DNA of 64,000 bases from Acanthosepion pharaonis. Its lineage: Eukaryota > Mollusca > Cephalopoda > Sepiida > Sepiidae. Shown here one piece after another: positions 52,330 through 63,936 of the stretch. The stretch is from contig CAHIKZ030004725.1 in assembly GCA_903632075.3 (NCBI GenBank), forward strand, positions 872,501 to 936,500. The letters are read 5' to 3'. The notes below the pieces were generated by a model that had not been told where the DNA came from, searched no databases, and was given only the letters and a program-made list of their open reading frames with translations. The translations under genes were made by a program, and so were the position numbers. Each line of letters starts with the position of its first letter. Positions within the stretch are counted from its first letter, which is position 1.

Positions 52330-53700
52330 TCGAGTACAGCATTGTATGTGTGTATAGGTGCATAAGGAAAGTTATTGATAATGGGTTCTGAGAATAATGA
52401 GAATATATTAATATTCGTAAAATCCAATTTGCAATCACTTTTAATCGGGGTCAATGTTTTTGAGCATGTGCTTAGGTTTATGAATACATGTAGACATTAA
52501 TTCAGACCTCGTGTTCAGCATGTTAGGGTGATTTAAGTGTTTTTAATATAATAAGCTTCTCCAACGAACACAAGTTACATCTGTCTCCCTTTCCCTTGTA
52601 TAGCTTAGCGTTAGCGATTATCTCTTAGTTAATGGTTGGGTTCTTATGGTTGCTTTTTTGAAAGCGTTGTACAGTTTTTGTATTTGATGTTGCTCACTGT
52701 CATTTTGTGGTGGTAAACACGCGATTTCCAACTGTTCCCAGTGGATCCATAGTAATATTTAATATCATCGTCTGAGTTGATGCTAGCCCTGTATATAATG
52801 CCTTCAGTCATGCATTGTCCGTTTAATGGGCAGGTTGCGTTTTTACGGCAGTTACATTGACTTTTAGTAGTATTATTTTTTAGTGTTTTGTTTGGGAGCC
52901 TGCTTAATACATTATTGTTATGTTGGGATATGTAATTATCTATGTTTTTTTGTACAGCTAACCTTAATGTTATTTTTGTTGAAAATCTTTTTTAGTGTTG
53001 GAGAATGATCAAAATGTTTGTGAATTAAATTTCTACCTACATTGATATTGATATTACAGTGGTATGGCGGGTTGAACCATATTATGTTACGTTTCATTGT
53101 TTTAGCTTATTTTTATCTTTGTTGTTATTTCTTATTACATACTCCAGTTTTACATTATGGTTGCTGCATTCTCTTGCTTTGTTGTATCTAGTCGAATATT
53201 TCTTTGTTACTGGAGTTGGTCGATAACTTATATTGCACCGATTGGTGCAAATTATCTAGGATCCTTTTATGGTGGTTGGATCTTCTGTTCATATACCTGT
53301 GGTTGTATAAATCCTTAGTACATGCCCTTACTCAGGTCGAATGTAACGTCTAGGAAACTGATCACTTTAGAATTGGTATTGGTAGTAATATGTTCCTTAA
53401 AGAATTTGGTTAGGACCTTTTCATCCGGTTTGCTTGTCTTTGACTCTGTTTACGTAGGAGGATTATCCCATCGTCTCTGTATATACCATTGTTTTTCATA
53501 TCAGAGATAAATCTGAGTCTCTAACAGTATCCCAACAAGTTCACATGATTCTGCACAATCATGTGCTCCCATAGAAACGCAAAAGTCTTAGTTATCTTTC
53601 TTAGTCCATAGAGTTCCGTTGTCGTATAAAATCGGTTTCCGTGCCTTTCTTATGGCATTTACCTCTTGGTTGGAAATAGAGCAGTAGTTCTCTGTTAACT
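52330..53700 (-). mobile_element. Penelope-like element (second lineage): RT end, zinc-finger-like linker and GIY-YIG domain
   Basis: Across frameshifts on minus: NNGIYRDDGIILLRKQSQ (RT block), KVISFLDVTFDLS, RILDNLHQSVQYKLSTNSSN, KEIFD. At 52860-52665 follows CNCRKNATCPLNGQCMTEGI, IYRASINSDD, KYYYGSTGNSWKSRVYHHKM, YKNCTTLSK. Finally comes LNTRSELMSTCIHKPKH near 52530-52470. CxC...C...C before a Y-YYG...R core is the layout of GIY-YIG-bearing Penelope-like elements. Distinct from the element at 8672-9566. Multiple frameshifts; inactive. Confidence 0.78.
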
Positions 53701-53739
53701 TTTAGCAGCCATCTTCTTCTGCCATGCTTTATATTTACA

Positions 53740-54000
53740 ATTGTCAGATCAGACCAAAAATGTACTATTGCAACCGTATGTGGTTTCGAGCCGTTTCAGT
53801 TCATTCTATCACTCCAGAAAGTACCTGACCTTCGGCTATGCTTTATCTTTGCTACAGTATGTGGGTTGGGGCCGTTTCGGTTTTTTGTTTCCTTTTTCCT
53901 TAAAACTTTGTCACCACTCAAATACCCAGCTCATAGTATTCTCAGCATCCTTCTGTAGATCCTCAAACTCTGTTGCCTCAAGTCTCTTCTTTATCCCTGA
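53740..54000. mobile_element. LINE fragments in opposite orientations
   Basis: 53740-53880 (plus) matches the jockey-like family (HSRKYLTFGYALSLLQYVGW, compare SRKYLNPLAMLYLY at 33500). 53930-54000 (minus) reads KKRLEAT, QKDAENT-like DNA of the RTE family (GATCTACAGAAGGATGCTGA). Confidence 0.6.
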
Positions 54001-54009
54001 ACGCGCAGC

Positions 54010-54555
54010 AGAATCAGACTGGAAATAAGACAAGAACAGCATGGCTTCCTGAAAGAAGCTGGAACAAGTATTTCAATATTTATACTCGGAATTATATCAG
54101 AAATATCAATACGAATGCAGAAGAATGTGTACCTGTGTTTTATAGGTTATGCAAAAGGATTTGACAAAGTACGTCACAAAGAACTGCTGGAATTATTAGG
54201 TAAACATGATATATTTGGAAATTTTATTAGAATAACCTAGAACCTATTCTGGGAACATACGGATAGAAAATGAATTCCGTAAATATACAAAAATAGAAAG
54301 AGGCGTAAAACAAGGATATGGTTTCTCATCGAACTTATTCATTTTATACAGTTAGGTGATTCTGAGAGAATCAAAAGTCGCACCAAGATTAAGATTGCCA
54401 CAATCTTAACAACATAAGATATGCAGATGACACAGTTTTTTTTATAGCAGAAACAGAAATGAAACTATAATATCTCCTACAGAAGATAGTGAAGGAAAGC
54501 GAGAAGAAAAGACTAAGCATTAATTAGAAGAAGGCAGAATTCATGGTTGATAGCA
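54010..54555 (+). mobile_element. RTE-like LINE, RT fragment
   Basis: QNGFLKEAGT-like start, then NAEECVPVFYRLCKRI, DKVRHKELLELLGKHD, IRIENEFRKYTKIERGVKQG, NIRYADDTVF and KKAEFMVDSK in several frames. Stops abundant. Confidence 0.75.
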
Positions 54556-54564
54556 AAAAATATT

Positions 54565-54965
54565 TGAAAATCACTGGTTTAAATATTTCTGAACAAGTTG
54601 GACGCCATGCATGGCATCCTTATGAAAGCCTCGATCTGACGAGGCTATTTAAGAACATGACTAGAGTTCTTTGGCTAATATTTTCGTTTTGTTACATCTT
54701 GCAATATGTAACAGAAGTAACTCTAGCGCAACCTATTCTATGTTCAATTTCCTCTTGTACTGAAGTCACACTTTCCCTCGGTCTTTTAAACAGGAATCGA
54801 GGTTTATTCCTTGTTTCCTGTTTAGGACTGTGTTTCCAGTTCTTCTTGAAATCTACTTCTATCGTATACTTCTAATATGGCCTAAACTCTGAAATTTTAT
54901 TTATAATTTATTTATTTTATTTTATTTGTTTTCTTCAATGTGAGTAGATAGGTTCGCCTATCACC
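54565..54965 (-). repeat. Mosaic repeat, duplicate of 62678-63066
   Basis: Over about 390 bp, near identical to 62678-63066. The first half is antisense second-lineage RTE (the minus strand encodes IEHRIGCARVTS and NSLVRSRLS.GCHAWRPT); the second half (CGGTCTTTTAAACAGGAATC, GGTTTATTCCTTGTTTCC) is the SINE-like repeat. Both copies share the junction GAAAATCACTGGTTTAAATA. Confidence 0.9.
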
Positions 54966-55344
54966 CGGTCAATATTCTACACAGGTCTTTTGAACAGGAG
55001 GAGAAGTTTCCTTTTTAGGATTGGGTTTCTGGTTCATTCTAAAATCTTCTCATTCTCTTCCGCTCTTAGTAGCCAGTTGCCTCTTCTGGGTATTATTGCC
55101 TTGCTTGGGGTGAACTGATTAAAAAAGAAAGAAAACAACAACAAAAACTGATCCATACACCGAGATATTTGAAGATTTTGGTATTTACTAATTCCACATC
55201 CTAACATTTTATGATTGATTCAGGATAGGTGCCATTACTGCTTTTATTCCAATTCCAGATAAGAGTTTCGGTTTTGGAAAGATTTGAATCTTATTCTTTT
55301 ATTTTATGTAGACATATACATGATTGTATATATTATCATTCATC
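54966..55344 (+). mobile_element. SINE-like repeat and adjoining older repeat
   Basis: 54940-55120: GATAGGTTCGCCTATCACCC, TCTTTTGAACAGGAGGAG, tail TGCCTTGCTTGGGGTGAACT and A-rich. 55150-55290 corresponds to the repeat that is interrupted at 4610-5665. Confidence 0.7.
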
Positions 55345-56945
55345 TCAATAGGGGAATGTTTTTGGAACTCCTTATTAAGCTTGACATATTTAAGAAGGGT
55401 ATAAGAATAATCCAGAATTGATACTGACATCAAACCGCCTGCATACGGATAGAAAATGAATTCAGTCAATATACAAAATAGAAAAAGGCATAAAACAAGG
55501 ACATGATTTCTCATCGAACTTATTCAACTTATACAGTGAGGAGATTTTGAGAGAATCAAAAATCCTACCAGGATTAATTATTGGTGGCCACAATCTTAAC
55601 AACATAAGATATGCAGATAACACAGTTTTTTTTTATAGCAGACACAGAAAGGAAACTATAATATCTCCTACAGAAGATAGTGAAGGAAAGCGAGAAGAAA
55701 GGACTAAACATCAATTACAAGAAGACAGAATTCATGGCTGATAGCAAAAGGGACAACCCAACATGCAAATTAAAAATTGGAAATACCAAACTCAATAAAG
55801 TACAATTTAAATATATGGGAAGTGTTTTAGCAGAGGACGTAAAATGCGACACTGAAATGGGAAGTCGCATTGGTATAGCGGAAGAAGTCTTTCAAAAGCT
55901 AAGCAGAGTATTAAGAAACAGAAAAAAACATCCTTAGAAACAAAGAGTACTGAGCTGTTATGAAGTATCAGTCCTACTATATGGTAGTGTATGCTGGACA
56001 ATCTCCTCAAAGATGAAGATACCCGAAACAACAGAAATGCAGTCCTACAGAAGGATGCTAAGAATACCATGGACTAAATATGTGAGCAACGATAACATTG
56101 TAGAGGAAATGAAAAGAAAAAAGATGTTTATACTTAACATCAGGAAAAAACAGTTAAATTTTTTAAGGCACATAATGAGGAAAGAGAGCTTGGAAAATTT
56201 TGAAGTGATTCTAAAAGTACTAGAAGTCCTGTCAGGATTCATTATTGGCGGCCATAATCTAAACAACATAAGATATACAGATGACACAGTGTTGATAGCA
56301 GATACGAAAAGAAAACTATAAGAACTCTTAAAGAAGGTAGTGAAGGAAAGCGATAAAAAAGTATTAAGAAAACGAAATGTATCGGTGTAAGCAAAAGGAA
56401 CAGCCCAATATGAAAATAGCGAAAGATGCCTTCCAAAAGCCAAGCAAAGTAATAAGAAATAGGAAAAATTTGTTAGAAACAAAGAAAAGAGTACTGAACT
56501 GTTATGTAATATCAGTCCTCCTATATGACAGTGAATGTGGGACAATCTACTCACAGATGAAGAAGAGATTAAAAAAAAAGAGAAATGTGGTTCTATAGAG
56601 AAATTCTAGCAATACAATGGACCGAACAAGTGAGCAACGGTGAATTTTGAAAAAAAAATGGAAACAAAAAGGAAACTTATACATAACATCAAGAAGAGAC
56701 AGGTGAACTATCTAGGATACATGATGAGAAAAGAAGGCTTGAAAAAAATGATACTCACATGAGAGATTGAAGGCAAGCAGAAGAGGAAAACAACGCATAA
56801 CCTATCCAGCGAGCTTGAGTAAATGGATGACGGAACATGGTTTAGAGATAACAAAAAGAGAAAATTTATTAAGAGATGCAAAGGAAAGGAAATTATGGAG
56901 AGCCATGATCGCCTCCCCCCAGCATATAGAAGGAGAAGAATAATC
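55345..56945 (+). mobile_element. RTE-like LINE, two joined fragments
   Basis: First fragment to about 56215: IERGIKQGHDFSSNLFNLYS, ILPGLIIGGHNLNNIRYADN, NINYKKTEFMADSKRDNPTC, LKIGNTKLNKVQFKYMGSVL, MGSRIGIAEEVFQKLSRVLR, CWTISSKMK, YRRMLRIPWTKYVSND, QLNFLRHIMRKESLENF. At 56216 the sequence jumps back to the RT block (VLSGFIIGGHNLNNIRYTDD) and repeats toward the C-terminus, ending LWRAMIAS and AGAAGAAGAA. So two copies are fused, or an internal segment is duplicated. Frameshifted throughout. Confidence 0.85.
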
Positions 56946-57330
56946 TAATATTTTCAGTGTTGATACTATGTAATACTAGATTCCCAGTACGGTCAAAAAA
57001 GTTACGGTAATATTTTGGTAAATTTCTAATTGCATTGGTTATATTTTCTGTATGAGTAATCTAAGATTTTTTTGGTCGACATATTTGACCATTGTCAAAT
57101 GTAAGAAAGAAACATTTTTATTTTTTAAATCATTAAAATAAAAAATGTTCAAAGAAAGCTAACATGACGCATTCCATAAAAAATAAAGACCATACTTAAA
57201 TCGTTTTACAATTCTACTCTTCACTCATCTAGATTATCTTTACCTGACTTTCCAATGAGAACAGAGTTTCTACGGTGTGATATGCATATAACACCGTTCT
57301 GTTATCCAAACTGAATCTCCACAAAACATG
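56946..57330. other. AT-rich spacer
   Basis: No feature recognised. ATTTTATGAGTAATCT-like words recur at 57050 and 60135. Confidence 0.45.
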
Positions 57331-57334
57331 CGGT

Positions 57335-57890
57335 TTGGTTTGGTTTGGTTTGGTTTACGTCATATCTACTACAATGGATTATTTAATACCGACAAAATTT
57401 CCTTTTTTTTTTTCAAAAATGTATAGTCGGTAATAAATTTTTTTCAAAAAATGTATAGTTGGTAATAATTAAAAAAAATGTATAGTTTGGTTTGTTTTGT
57501 TTTGTGGCATATTAACCTCAATAGGTTATTTAATGCTGCCAAAATTTATATTGCTGGTAATATTTTCTTTTTTCAAAAATTTATTGCTGATACTAATTTC
57601 TTTTACAAAGTATTTCTGGTATTAAAATCTATTTTTACACTTTCATAGTGTTTTGAGTTAAGTTGTTGGGGGTCAGTTATTTGCCCATAGCTGGGACCCT
57701 AACAAGTGCTACCACCCCAGGTCAGGGTGGACTTGGGGACACCAGCAATTAAGAGGTGGTTCCACGCTCCTCAAAACCTGCTGAGAGGCCTTGCTGTTGA
57801 ACGTAGTTTATCGTCTTACCCAGGACGCGGATGTAGTTTATCGTCTTACCCAGGACGCGGATGTAGTTTATCGTCATACCCAGTACGGAC
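57335..57890 (+). mobile_element. Composite VNTR repeat, copy 4
   Basis: (GGTTT)n start, ACGTCATATCTACTACAATG, GATTATTTAATACCGAC, AAAAATGTATAG units, partial head duplication near 57486, GGGACCCTAACAAGTGCTAC, CACCCCAGGTCAGGGTGGAC, GGTTCCACGCTCCTCAAAAC, then three 30-bp GATGTAGTTTATCGTCTTAC units. Confidence 0.82.
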
Positions 57891-57947
57891 AAAACAGGCG
57901 GACTTTATGGTATTCCTGCAACGGTCATAAAGAAAGAAGCTCCTGCA

Positions 57948-58840
57948 ATGGTTATTGTTCGCTCTAAATTCTACAATGAATACTATGTGCTTATTGCTTT
58001 CCAGTTTGTTCGAAATCCTCTTCTGTTGTTCCTGTTTTTTAAGAACTCAAGCGAACCGTTTGATCCTTCTAAGTACCGACTTATTTGTCTTCTGTTTCTT
58101 TATGGCAAAACAGAAGAAGCTTTAATCAACTTCGAATTTTCTAATCAGCTCACCTGGCAAGACAAGCAGCATGACTTTCGCTTCTCTAGATCAACTACTG
58201 ATGTATTTAAGGTTATTGCTGGAGGAGTCTGCCAAGATTTAGATAAAAATGGTGAAACTCGAGCTATTGCTTTGGATATCTCGAAGGCATTTGATAGGGT
58301 TTCGCATGTTGGTCTTCTTCACAAATTGAAAGGTTATGACATTTCTAGGCGATTATTTTTAATTTGATTCAGTCTTTTTTTTTTTATCAAATCGTGAAAT
58401 GAAAGTCTTGAACGACTACTCTTCGAGACCTTTCTACATTATTGCCGGCTTACACCAGGGTTTTATTCTTAAACCCACTTTGTTCCTAATTTTCATCGAC
58501 GATCTTCAGGATGTCATCATTTCTCGACTCAGTATCTATGCTGATGACAATTATTTACTCCTGTCTTAATGGTAGCACCGATATTTTCGATAAAGTCAAA
58601 TTGGCTGCCAATAAAAAAAAAAAAATAAATAAATAAAAAAATGGACTTCAATCTGTTGTTAACTGGAGCAAGAAATGCCTCCCAAATGAAACTGATCGTT
58701 TTTAATCGTCTTAGGTAACCATTTTGTCGTCCATCAGCATATGGCTGATGCTAACCTCCAGAAGATTGACTCATTGCACCTTCTCAGACTAATATTTTCA
58801 ACTGATATGAAGTGGAAAGAGTATATTGAATTAATTGCTA
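57948..58840 (+). mobile_element. Jockey/CR1-like LINE, RT domain fragment
   Basis: Open from 57948 to 58367: FKNSSEPFDPSKYRLICLLF, NQLTWQDKQHDFRFSRSTTD, TRAIALDISKAFDRVSHVGL, LHKLKGYDIS, with the motif-A aspartate in ALDISKAFDRV. After a frameshift come AGLHQGFILKPTLFLIFIDD, LQDV and SRLSIYADDNYLL (motif C, YADD). It ends shortly after at the RLLGL.FSTDMKW region. This is the longest RT stretch of this family here. Confidence 0.88.
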
Positions 58841-59194
58841 ACTTATTGCAAATTCTTTAAACAAACTTGAATAACTATCTTTTGTTTGTCAATTTAGACA
58901 TTCTTTAAGAAATGCTGCTATTTAATATTGCAAACCAACTTAGCACATATTTCAATACAACCGTAGTAAAAACAAAACAGATTCTTCTTTGTACTCAAAA
59001 CGTAAACAGTGTACTTTAAAAGCAAAGTATAACCTTCTTTTATTGTGATGTTCTTTGTAGCCAAGCAGTAAAAGCATGCTGGATTAGATGGTGGTTTCTC
59101 CTTCAAAGGAGGACACAGGTTTTTTATAATGTTTTTTTTTTGAGTATGCACACTGGTGCAGAAAATGGATACTGTTTAAAATAGAGCATCTACT
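58841..59194. other. Unrecognised sequence between two LINE copies
   Basis: A minus-strand ORF (58918-59151) has no recognised domain. Confidence 0.4.
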
Positions 59195-60135
59195 CAAATA
59201 TTATCAGTTCTCAATTCAGTATCTATGCTGATGACACAACTATTTACTCATGTCTTGATAATAAGTCTGATACGTTTAATAAAGTCAAATTGGCAGCTGA
59301 TCTAAAAAATGCCCTTCAATCTGTTGTTAACTCGAGCAAGAAATGGCCTGTTCATTTTAACGCTTCCCAAATGAAACGGCTCTCTTTAAATCCTCTGAAA
59401 GATCCCTTTTTATCTTCTATCAGCTGATGCTAACCTCCAGAAGAGTGTTTTCCACTGACATAAAGTGGAACGATTATATTGAATCATTTGCTAGGTCTGC
59501 TGCTAGGAAAGTAGGTTCACTGTGTCGTACTAAACAATTTTTCTCTCCAGAATCTATCTTACATATTTATTTGTCTACCATTCATCCATGCATTGAATAT
59601 TGCTACTACATCTGGTCTGGTACTTTTTCTATGTATTCAGAGATTCTTGAAAAAAATCTAAAGAATGAGCAATGTTATCAGTCTTGATCTGGCATCTTGA
59701 CTTCAATCACTTTCTCACCGCCGTAACTTAGCCGTGCCTTTTCTATAAATATTTTGATGGTAATTGCTCTGATGAACGTTCGTCTATGGTGCCTGGCTTT
59801 AATGAATTTAAGCTCAGTACTAGATTAACATCTCGGTTTTATCATGTTACTGTTGAAATTGTTTGATGTAACCGTAAGTTATAGGTTAACAGTTTCTTCT
59901 CTCGGACGTCATGTTTGTGGAACCCTCTTCCGATATTTTGCTTTCCAGCCAAATTTGTTCTTTAAAATTTAAATGTAATGTCAATTATCATCATCTGTCT
60001 GCTTAATTTGTATTATTTTATTGTTATATCTCGTTAGTAATGCTTTTTCTCATATTCTTTCAAATTCAGTAACCTCTTGTGTCTTAGTCACTTTATCGCC
60101 TTGTTTGGGGTGAAATGAATTGGTTATATTTCTTT
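59195..60135 (+). mobile_element. Jockey/CR1-like LINE, RT motif C to 3' end
   Basis: FSIYADDTTIYSCLDNKSDT, FNKVKLAADLKNALQSVVNS, then FSTDIKWNDYIESFARSAAR, KVGSLCRTKQFFSPESILHI, YLSTIHPCIEYCYYIWSGTF. Later frames give DGNCSDER and a 3' UTR ending TTTGGGGTGAAATG near 60115. It overlaps in content with 57948-58840 (both include YADD), so it is a separate copy. Confidence 0.87.
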
Positions 60136-60713
60136 TATGAGTAATCTCGGAATTTTATTCATGCAATTAACTCTGTTGTTGTATATAAGAAAGAAATATT
60201 TTTCAATCATGAAAATATATCTAAAGAAAAATAACACAAAAGAAAAGAAGCAAAAAAGCTTATTGGGGTGTTGTTTTTAAATCGAATTTAAAATGCCACC
60301 CATCCTAATAAGAAAGGAATATGCTTTATTACAAAGAAAATATTTCGAAGGGATACTAATGAATACTTTCCCACCCATAAGCACACGCCAAATGCTATTT
60401 TTCGGATCACCAAATTCTATAAACCCTTATTTAAAAACTAAAAAGAGTCTAAGATCTGCATACCTGCGACCGATGTTACCTAAGTCTTTCACCCCCACAC
60501 TAAACATCCTCCAGTCAACATACGGACACTACCAGACAAAAATAAAAATGTTCAATAGACACACACGTACACATATTATCACCCAAACTCCGCAAGACCA
60601 ACTAGAAATATGATAAACACACACACAGACACGCCAACATCTCACTGCCATCTTCACGAATTATAGACAAGGGCACACTACCAGGCTGGCACAAGATTGC
60701 CCACTAGAATTCT

Positions 60714-60715
<2 letters not shown>
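60136..60715. other. Unrecognised sequence with one 106-codon ORF
   Basis: The plus-strand ORF at 60293-60613 (MPPILIRKEYALLQRKYFEG...) shows no family I know. No splice or repeat evidence either way. Confidence 0.3.

Positions 60716-60775
<60 letters not shown>
60716..60775. repeat. (CA)n microsatellite
   Basis: About 28 CA units. Confidence 0.97.
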
Positions 60776-60776
<1 letters not shown>

Positions 60777-61799
60777 TCATGTTCTGTTTATACAAATAAA
60801 CACCGAAAGAGCACTAATTTTTGAAATCGATTATTGATTACCTACATGCATGTTTTTCGGGATTGCTTTTATCCGTGTAATCGTCTCATGTGTTTCTATT
60901 GATTTTGATACAAGAAAAACTAATTTTAACAGTGTTTTTGTTGTAAATATATCCACAATAAGCTCCAAATTTGTTCACTACAAGATCCCTTCCTAATACC
61001 CCTCCACCCTGCAAACAACTTATTTTTCCTCCAATCTACACCCCCCTACCACTGCCGACTCACACGAGGAAGAAAGGTCAGCGTGGGAACAAAAAAACCT
61101 AAAAGCCAATAATAATAGTAAAGTGAAATAAAACCGAAAAAAGAACCTCACTCCCTATTCGTCGAACTAAAAGAAAAGCAAAAAAGAAAAAAAAGAAAAA
61201 AAAAAAAAACCGGTAAAAAAGGAAAAAAAAAAACGGAAAAAAAAAGAAAAAGAAAACAACAACAACAATAAAAAAAAAACGGAAAAAAAGAAAAAAAGAA
61301 GAAAGAAAAAAAAATTAATTCCATTTTTGAGGGCAATATGAGGTCATCGGTCTTTCTTCTGCGACTGCCGATATGTCGTGAGCTAGCATTTTTTTGGGGG
61401 AAGCGAAAATAGGGCAGTAGGTTTAAAAAGAAAAAAGAAAAAAAAGAAAGTCGGTTGGATATATCACAAATAAGAAGACTGTCTATAACCTGCACTAAAA
61501 AAAAGGGACTCCATTGCTGACTCGATCGAACAGACTGAATCTATCAGAAAAATATAGGGTGGAGAGTTACAATCGTGAAGACTCAACAGACGACATATGA
61601 ATGCAATGTGGTAGGTGGTTTCCTTGGTGGCACCACCAGCCAGAAATTCTTGGTAGTCTGGCTGGAGTAAACTAAACGCACACACACGCATATGTAGGAA
61701 GAAGGGTAAAGTGGAGAGACCGACCTTTTAAGAAATTACAATTCTAGTTTAAATTAATAATTTCAGTTTATTTTTCTTTAATTTTCTGTTCTAGGTTTT
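60776..61799. other. Unrecognised sequence with A-rich tract
   Basis: 61165-61460 is an A/G-rich tract with short CGG interruptions. A 75-codon minus ORF (61464-61691) lies just downstream, in minus-strand sense, of the GC-rich motif at 61804; no domain. Confidence 0.4.
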
Positions 61800-61803
61800 T
61801 CTT

Positions 61804-61822
61804 CTTCCGGCGCATGCGCGCA
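61804..61822. promoter_or_regulatory. ETS-like plus NRF1-like motif pair
   Basis: TTCTTCCGGCGCATGCGCGC joins an ETS core (CCGGAA on minus) to a palindromic GCGCATGCGC, the NRF1 consensus. Such pairs mark TATA-less metazoan promoters, and CpG is rare nearby. No exon has been tied to it. Confidence 0.3.
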
Positions 61823-62245
61823 GGTGATTTTTTTTTTTTTTAAAAAAAATCCTTTTCTTTTTCTCTTCATATTCTGAGTAGACTTTTTTTTTTTTTCCTC
61901 TCCACCTCCATCTCGAGATTTATAAATTTGCCTTTCATTTTTCTTTTCTCTCTCACTCTCATCTCTTTTATCATTCCTCTATTTATTTTTCTCTCGTTAT
62001 CTCTCTCTTCCGTTCCCACAGTGTTCTCTCTCTTCACCTCTTTGAACCGGCAAATTCCAATCCACGACCAGTGGGCTATTTAAGAAGAGAAGAAATATGT
62101 TATTTCAAGTTTTGGTATATTCTGCAACGATGCAGCTTAATGTCAAATCCCATCTAAGTGGGGAGACCAGAGTAAATATATACGGCTTAATGGAATTTAA
62201 TAAACCTAGCTTACTTTTAGCTAGGTATCTCCAAAGATTCGCTAA
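61823..62245. other. Pyrimidine-rich then AT-rich sequence
   Basis: CTCT-rich at 61850-62045; nothing else recognised. Confidence 0.45.
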
Positions 62246-62670
62246 AACATGAGCATTATATGAAAAAATGCTCCAAACTTAATAAAAACAACGTTTTATC
62301 GTCAAAATCTTTGTTATTATTAATAGGAAAGACCAAAGATTTTTTAATTATTAAATTATATCTTTTGATTCTTTCTAGAACGTTCGAAAATTTGGTTACA
62401 AATGTTTTTCTTGCATCAACGGGGGATCAAAGATTAATATAGGAAATTTTAGCGTCTTTTTTTTTTTGTGGAGAAAAACACATTGATTTGGAAATTCTTG
62501 TAAAAATCAAACAATTGTCGGATATTAATTCAACACTTATTCACAAATGAATTAAATTATTTTAGATAAGTTTCTTATTTAGAAAATTTTGGTAAAACCA
62601 TTTTCTTTTATGTTTCTTATCCCTTCTTCCGCTTATTTAATTTTATGAAATTTCAAGAAATTAATTTTTT
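62246..62670. repeat. Diverged dispersed repeat shared with 10362-10655
   Basis: ACGTTTTATCGTCAAAATCT, TTTCTAGAACGTTCGAAAAT, GATCAAAGATTAATATAGGA and ATTTTATGAAATTTCAAGAA align in order with 10362-10655. About 110 bp near 62520-62632 has no counterpart there. Confidence 0.7.
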
Positions 62671-62677
62671 GAAGAAA

Positions 62678-63066
62678 TTTGAAAATCACTGGTTTAAATA
62701 TTTCTGAACAAGTTGGACGCCATGCATGGCATCCTTATGAAAGCCTCGATCTGACGAGGCTATTTAAGAACATGACTAGAGTTCTTTGGCTAATATTTTC
62801 GTTTTGTTGCATCTTGCAATGTGTAACAGAAGTAACTCTAACGCAACCTATTCTATGTTCAATTTCCTCTTGTACTGAAGTCACACTTTTCCCCGGTCTT
62901 TTAAACAGGAATCGAGGTTTATTCCTTGTTTCCTTTTTAGGACTGTGTTTCCAGTTCTTCTTGAAATCTACTTCTATCGTATACTTCTAATATGGCCTAA
63001 ACTCTGAAATTTTATTTACTATTTATTTTTATTTTGTTTTTTTCCTCGATGGGAGTAGATAGGTTA
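62678..63066 (-). repeat. Mosaic repeat, duplicate of 54565-54965
   Basis: See 54565-54965. The two copies keep the same LINE/SINE junction and differ by few substitutions. Confidence 0.9.
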
Positions 63067-63199
63067 AAATATTTTAAAATCATTTCACCCCAAGTAAGGT
63101 AATAAAGCGACTAATACGCAAATGAAAGAATATGATAATATTTACATCGCAATTGTTTTGATGAGCTTTCCTCCTTGGTGCTTCGATTGCATGAATTTG
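63067..63199. other. Repeat-derived spacer
   Basis: TTTCACCCCAAGTAAGGTAA near 63084 is another antisense LINE tail. ATTGTTTTGATGAGCTTTCC and TTCGATTGCATGAATTTG are sense LINE words. Confidence 0.5.
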
Positions 63200-63420
63200 T
63201 GTACTATTTTTTTGATCGAGTTTACCCCAAGCAAGGCAGTAAAGTCACTAAGACACAAGGGATTAATGGCTGTGGAAGAATTAGAAACATTACTAAGGAG
63301 CGAGAACAAATGAAGAGGAATCAGGCGGATAGAAGATAGTGATTGACATTGTATTTAATTTTTTGAAGATGAAGTTGGCTGGAAAACATGGAGGCGGAAG
63401 AGAGTTCAATAAGCCAGAAG
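63200..63420 (-). mobile_element. Jockey/CR1-like LINE 3' end, antisense
   Basis: TTTACCCCAAGCAAGGCAGT, AAAGTCACTAAGACACAAGG and GATTGACATTGTATTTAA are the reverse complement of the tail and of the ATACAATGTCAATCAC segment of this family. Confidence 0.7.
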
Positions 63421-63486
63421 CTTACAGTAACATCTAGTATTGTAAGTAACCTCTTTATAATCCAAAATAGGTTTCTTTCTGTTTTT

Positions 63487-63700
63487 TAAAATCGATTTCA
63501 TCCCAGGCAAGGCAGTAAAGCCACTGAGACGTAAGGGGTTTACTGGGTGTGGAAGAATTAGAAAAAAGAAATATAAATAAGGAGCGAGAAGAAACAAAAG
63601 AAGAGTAATCAGGAGGACAGTAGATAGTGATTGACATTGTATTTAAATTTGTGAAGATTAAAGTTCCACAATCGAGAAACACGAGAAAAACTAATTCAAA
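63487..63700 (-). mobile_element. Jockey/CR1-like LINE 3' end, antisense, second copy
   Basis: TTTCATCCCAGGCAAGGCAG, TAAAGCCACTGAGACGTAAG, then GATTGACATTGTATTTAAAT and GTTCCACAATCGAGAAACAC (the end of the RTS.LWN coding region). Directly follows a similar copy in the same orientation. Confidence 0.72.
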
Positions 63701-63936
63701 GAAATTTTCAAATTGTTTCATCTAGAATTTTAAAAACTTCATCTAAATCATTTTAATGTGCTTTTTCTTCTTCACCAAAGATATCACCTCGATACCCCAA
63801 TTTCATTTGAAAATATTGTATCCATTAACCGTTGAAATGTAGCCGCCGCGTTTTTAATGCGAAATGCATTTAGTTATATTCAAACAGTCTGAAAAGTTAT
63901 TATTGCCATACGCACATCAGAAAAATGTACTCTTAC

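Noticed and set aside
58918..59151. 77-codon minus ORF
   Set aside because: No domain and lies between two LINE fragments; likely chance.
60293..60613. 106-codon plus ORF
   Set aside because: No family motif and no splice or promoter context; length alone is not convincing in 64 kb.
61464..61691. 75-codon minus ORF as first exon of the SLC6-like gene
   Set aside because: It contains none of the SLC6 N-terminal or TM1 motifs (no NVWRFPY-like block), and its end lacks a convincing donor in frame.
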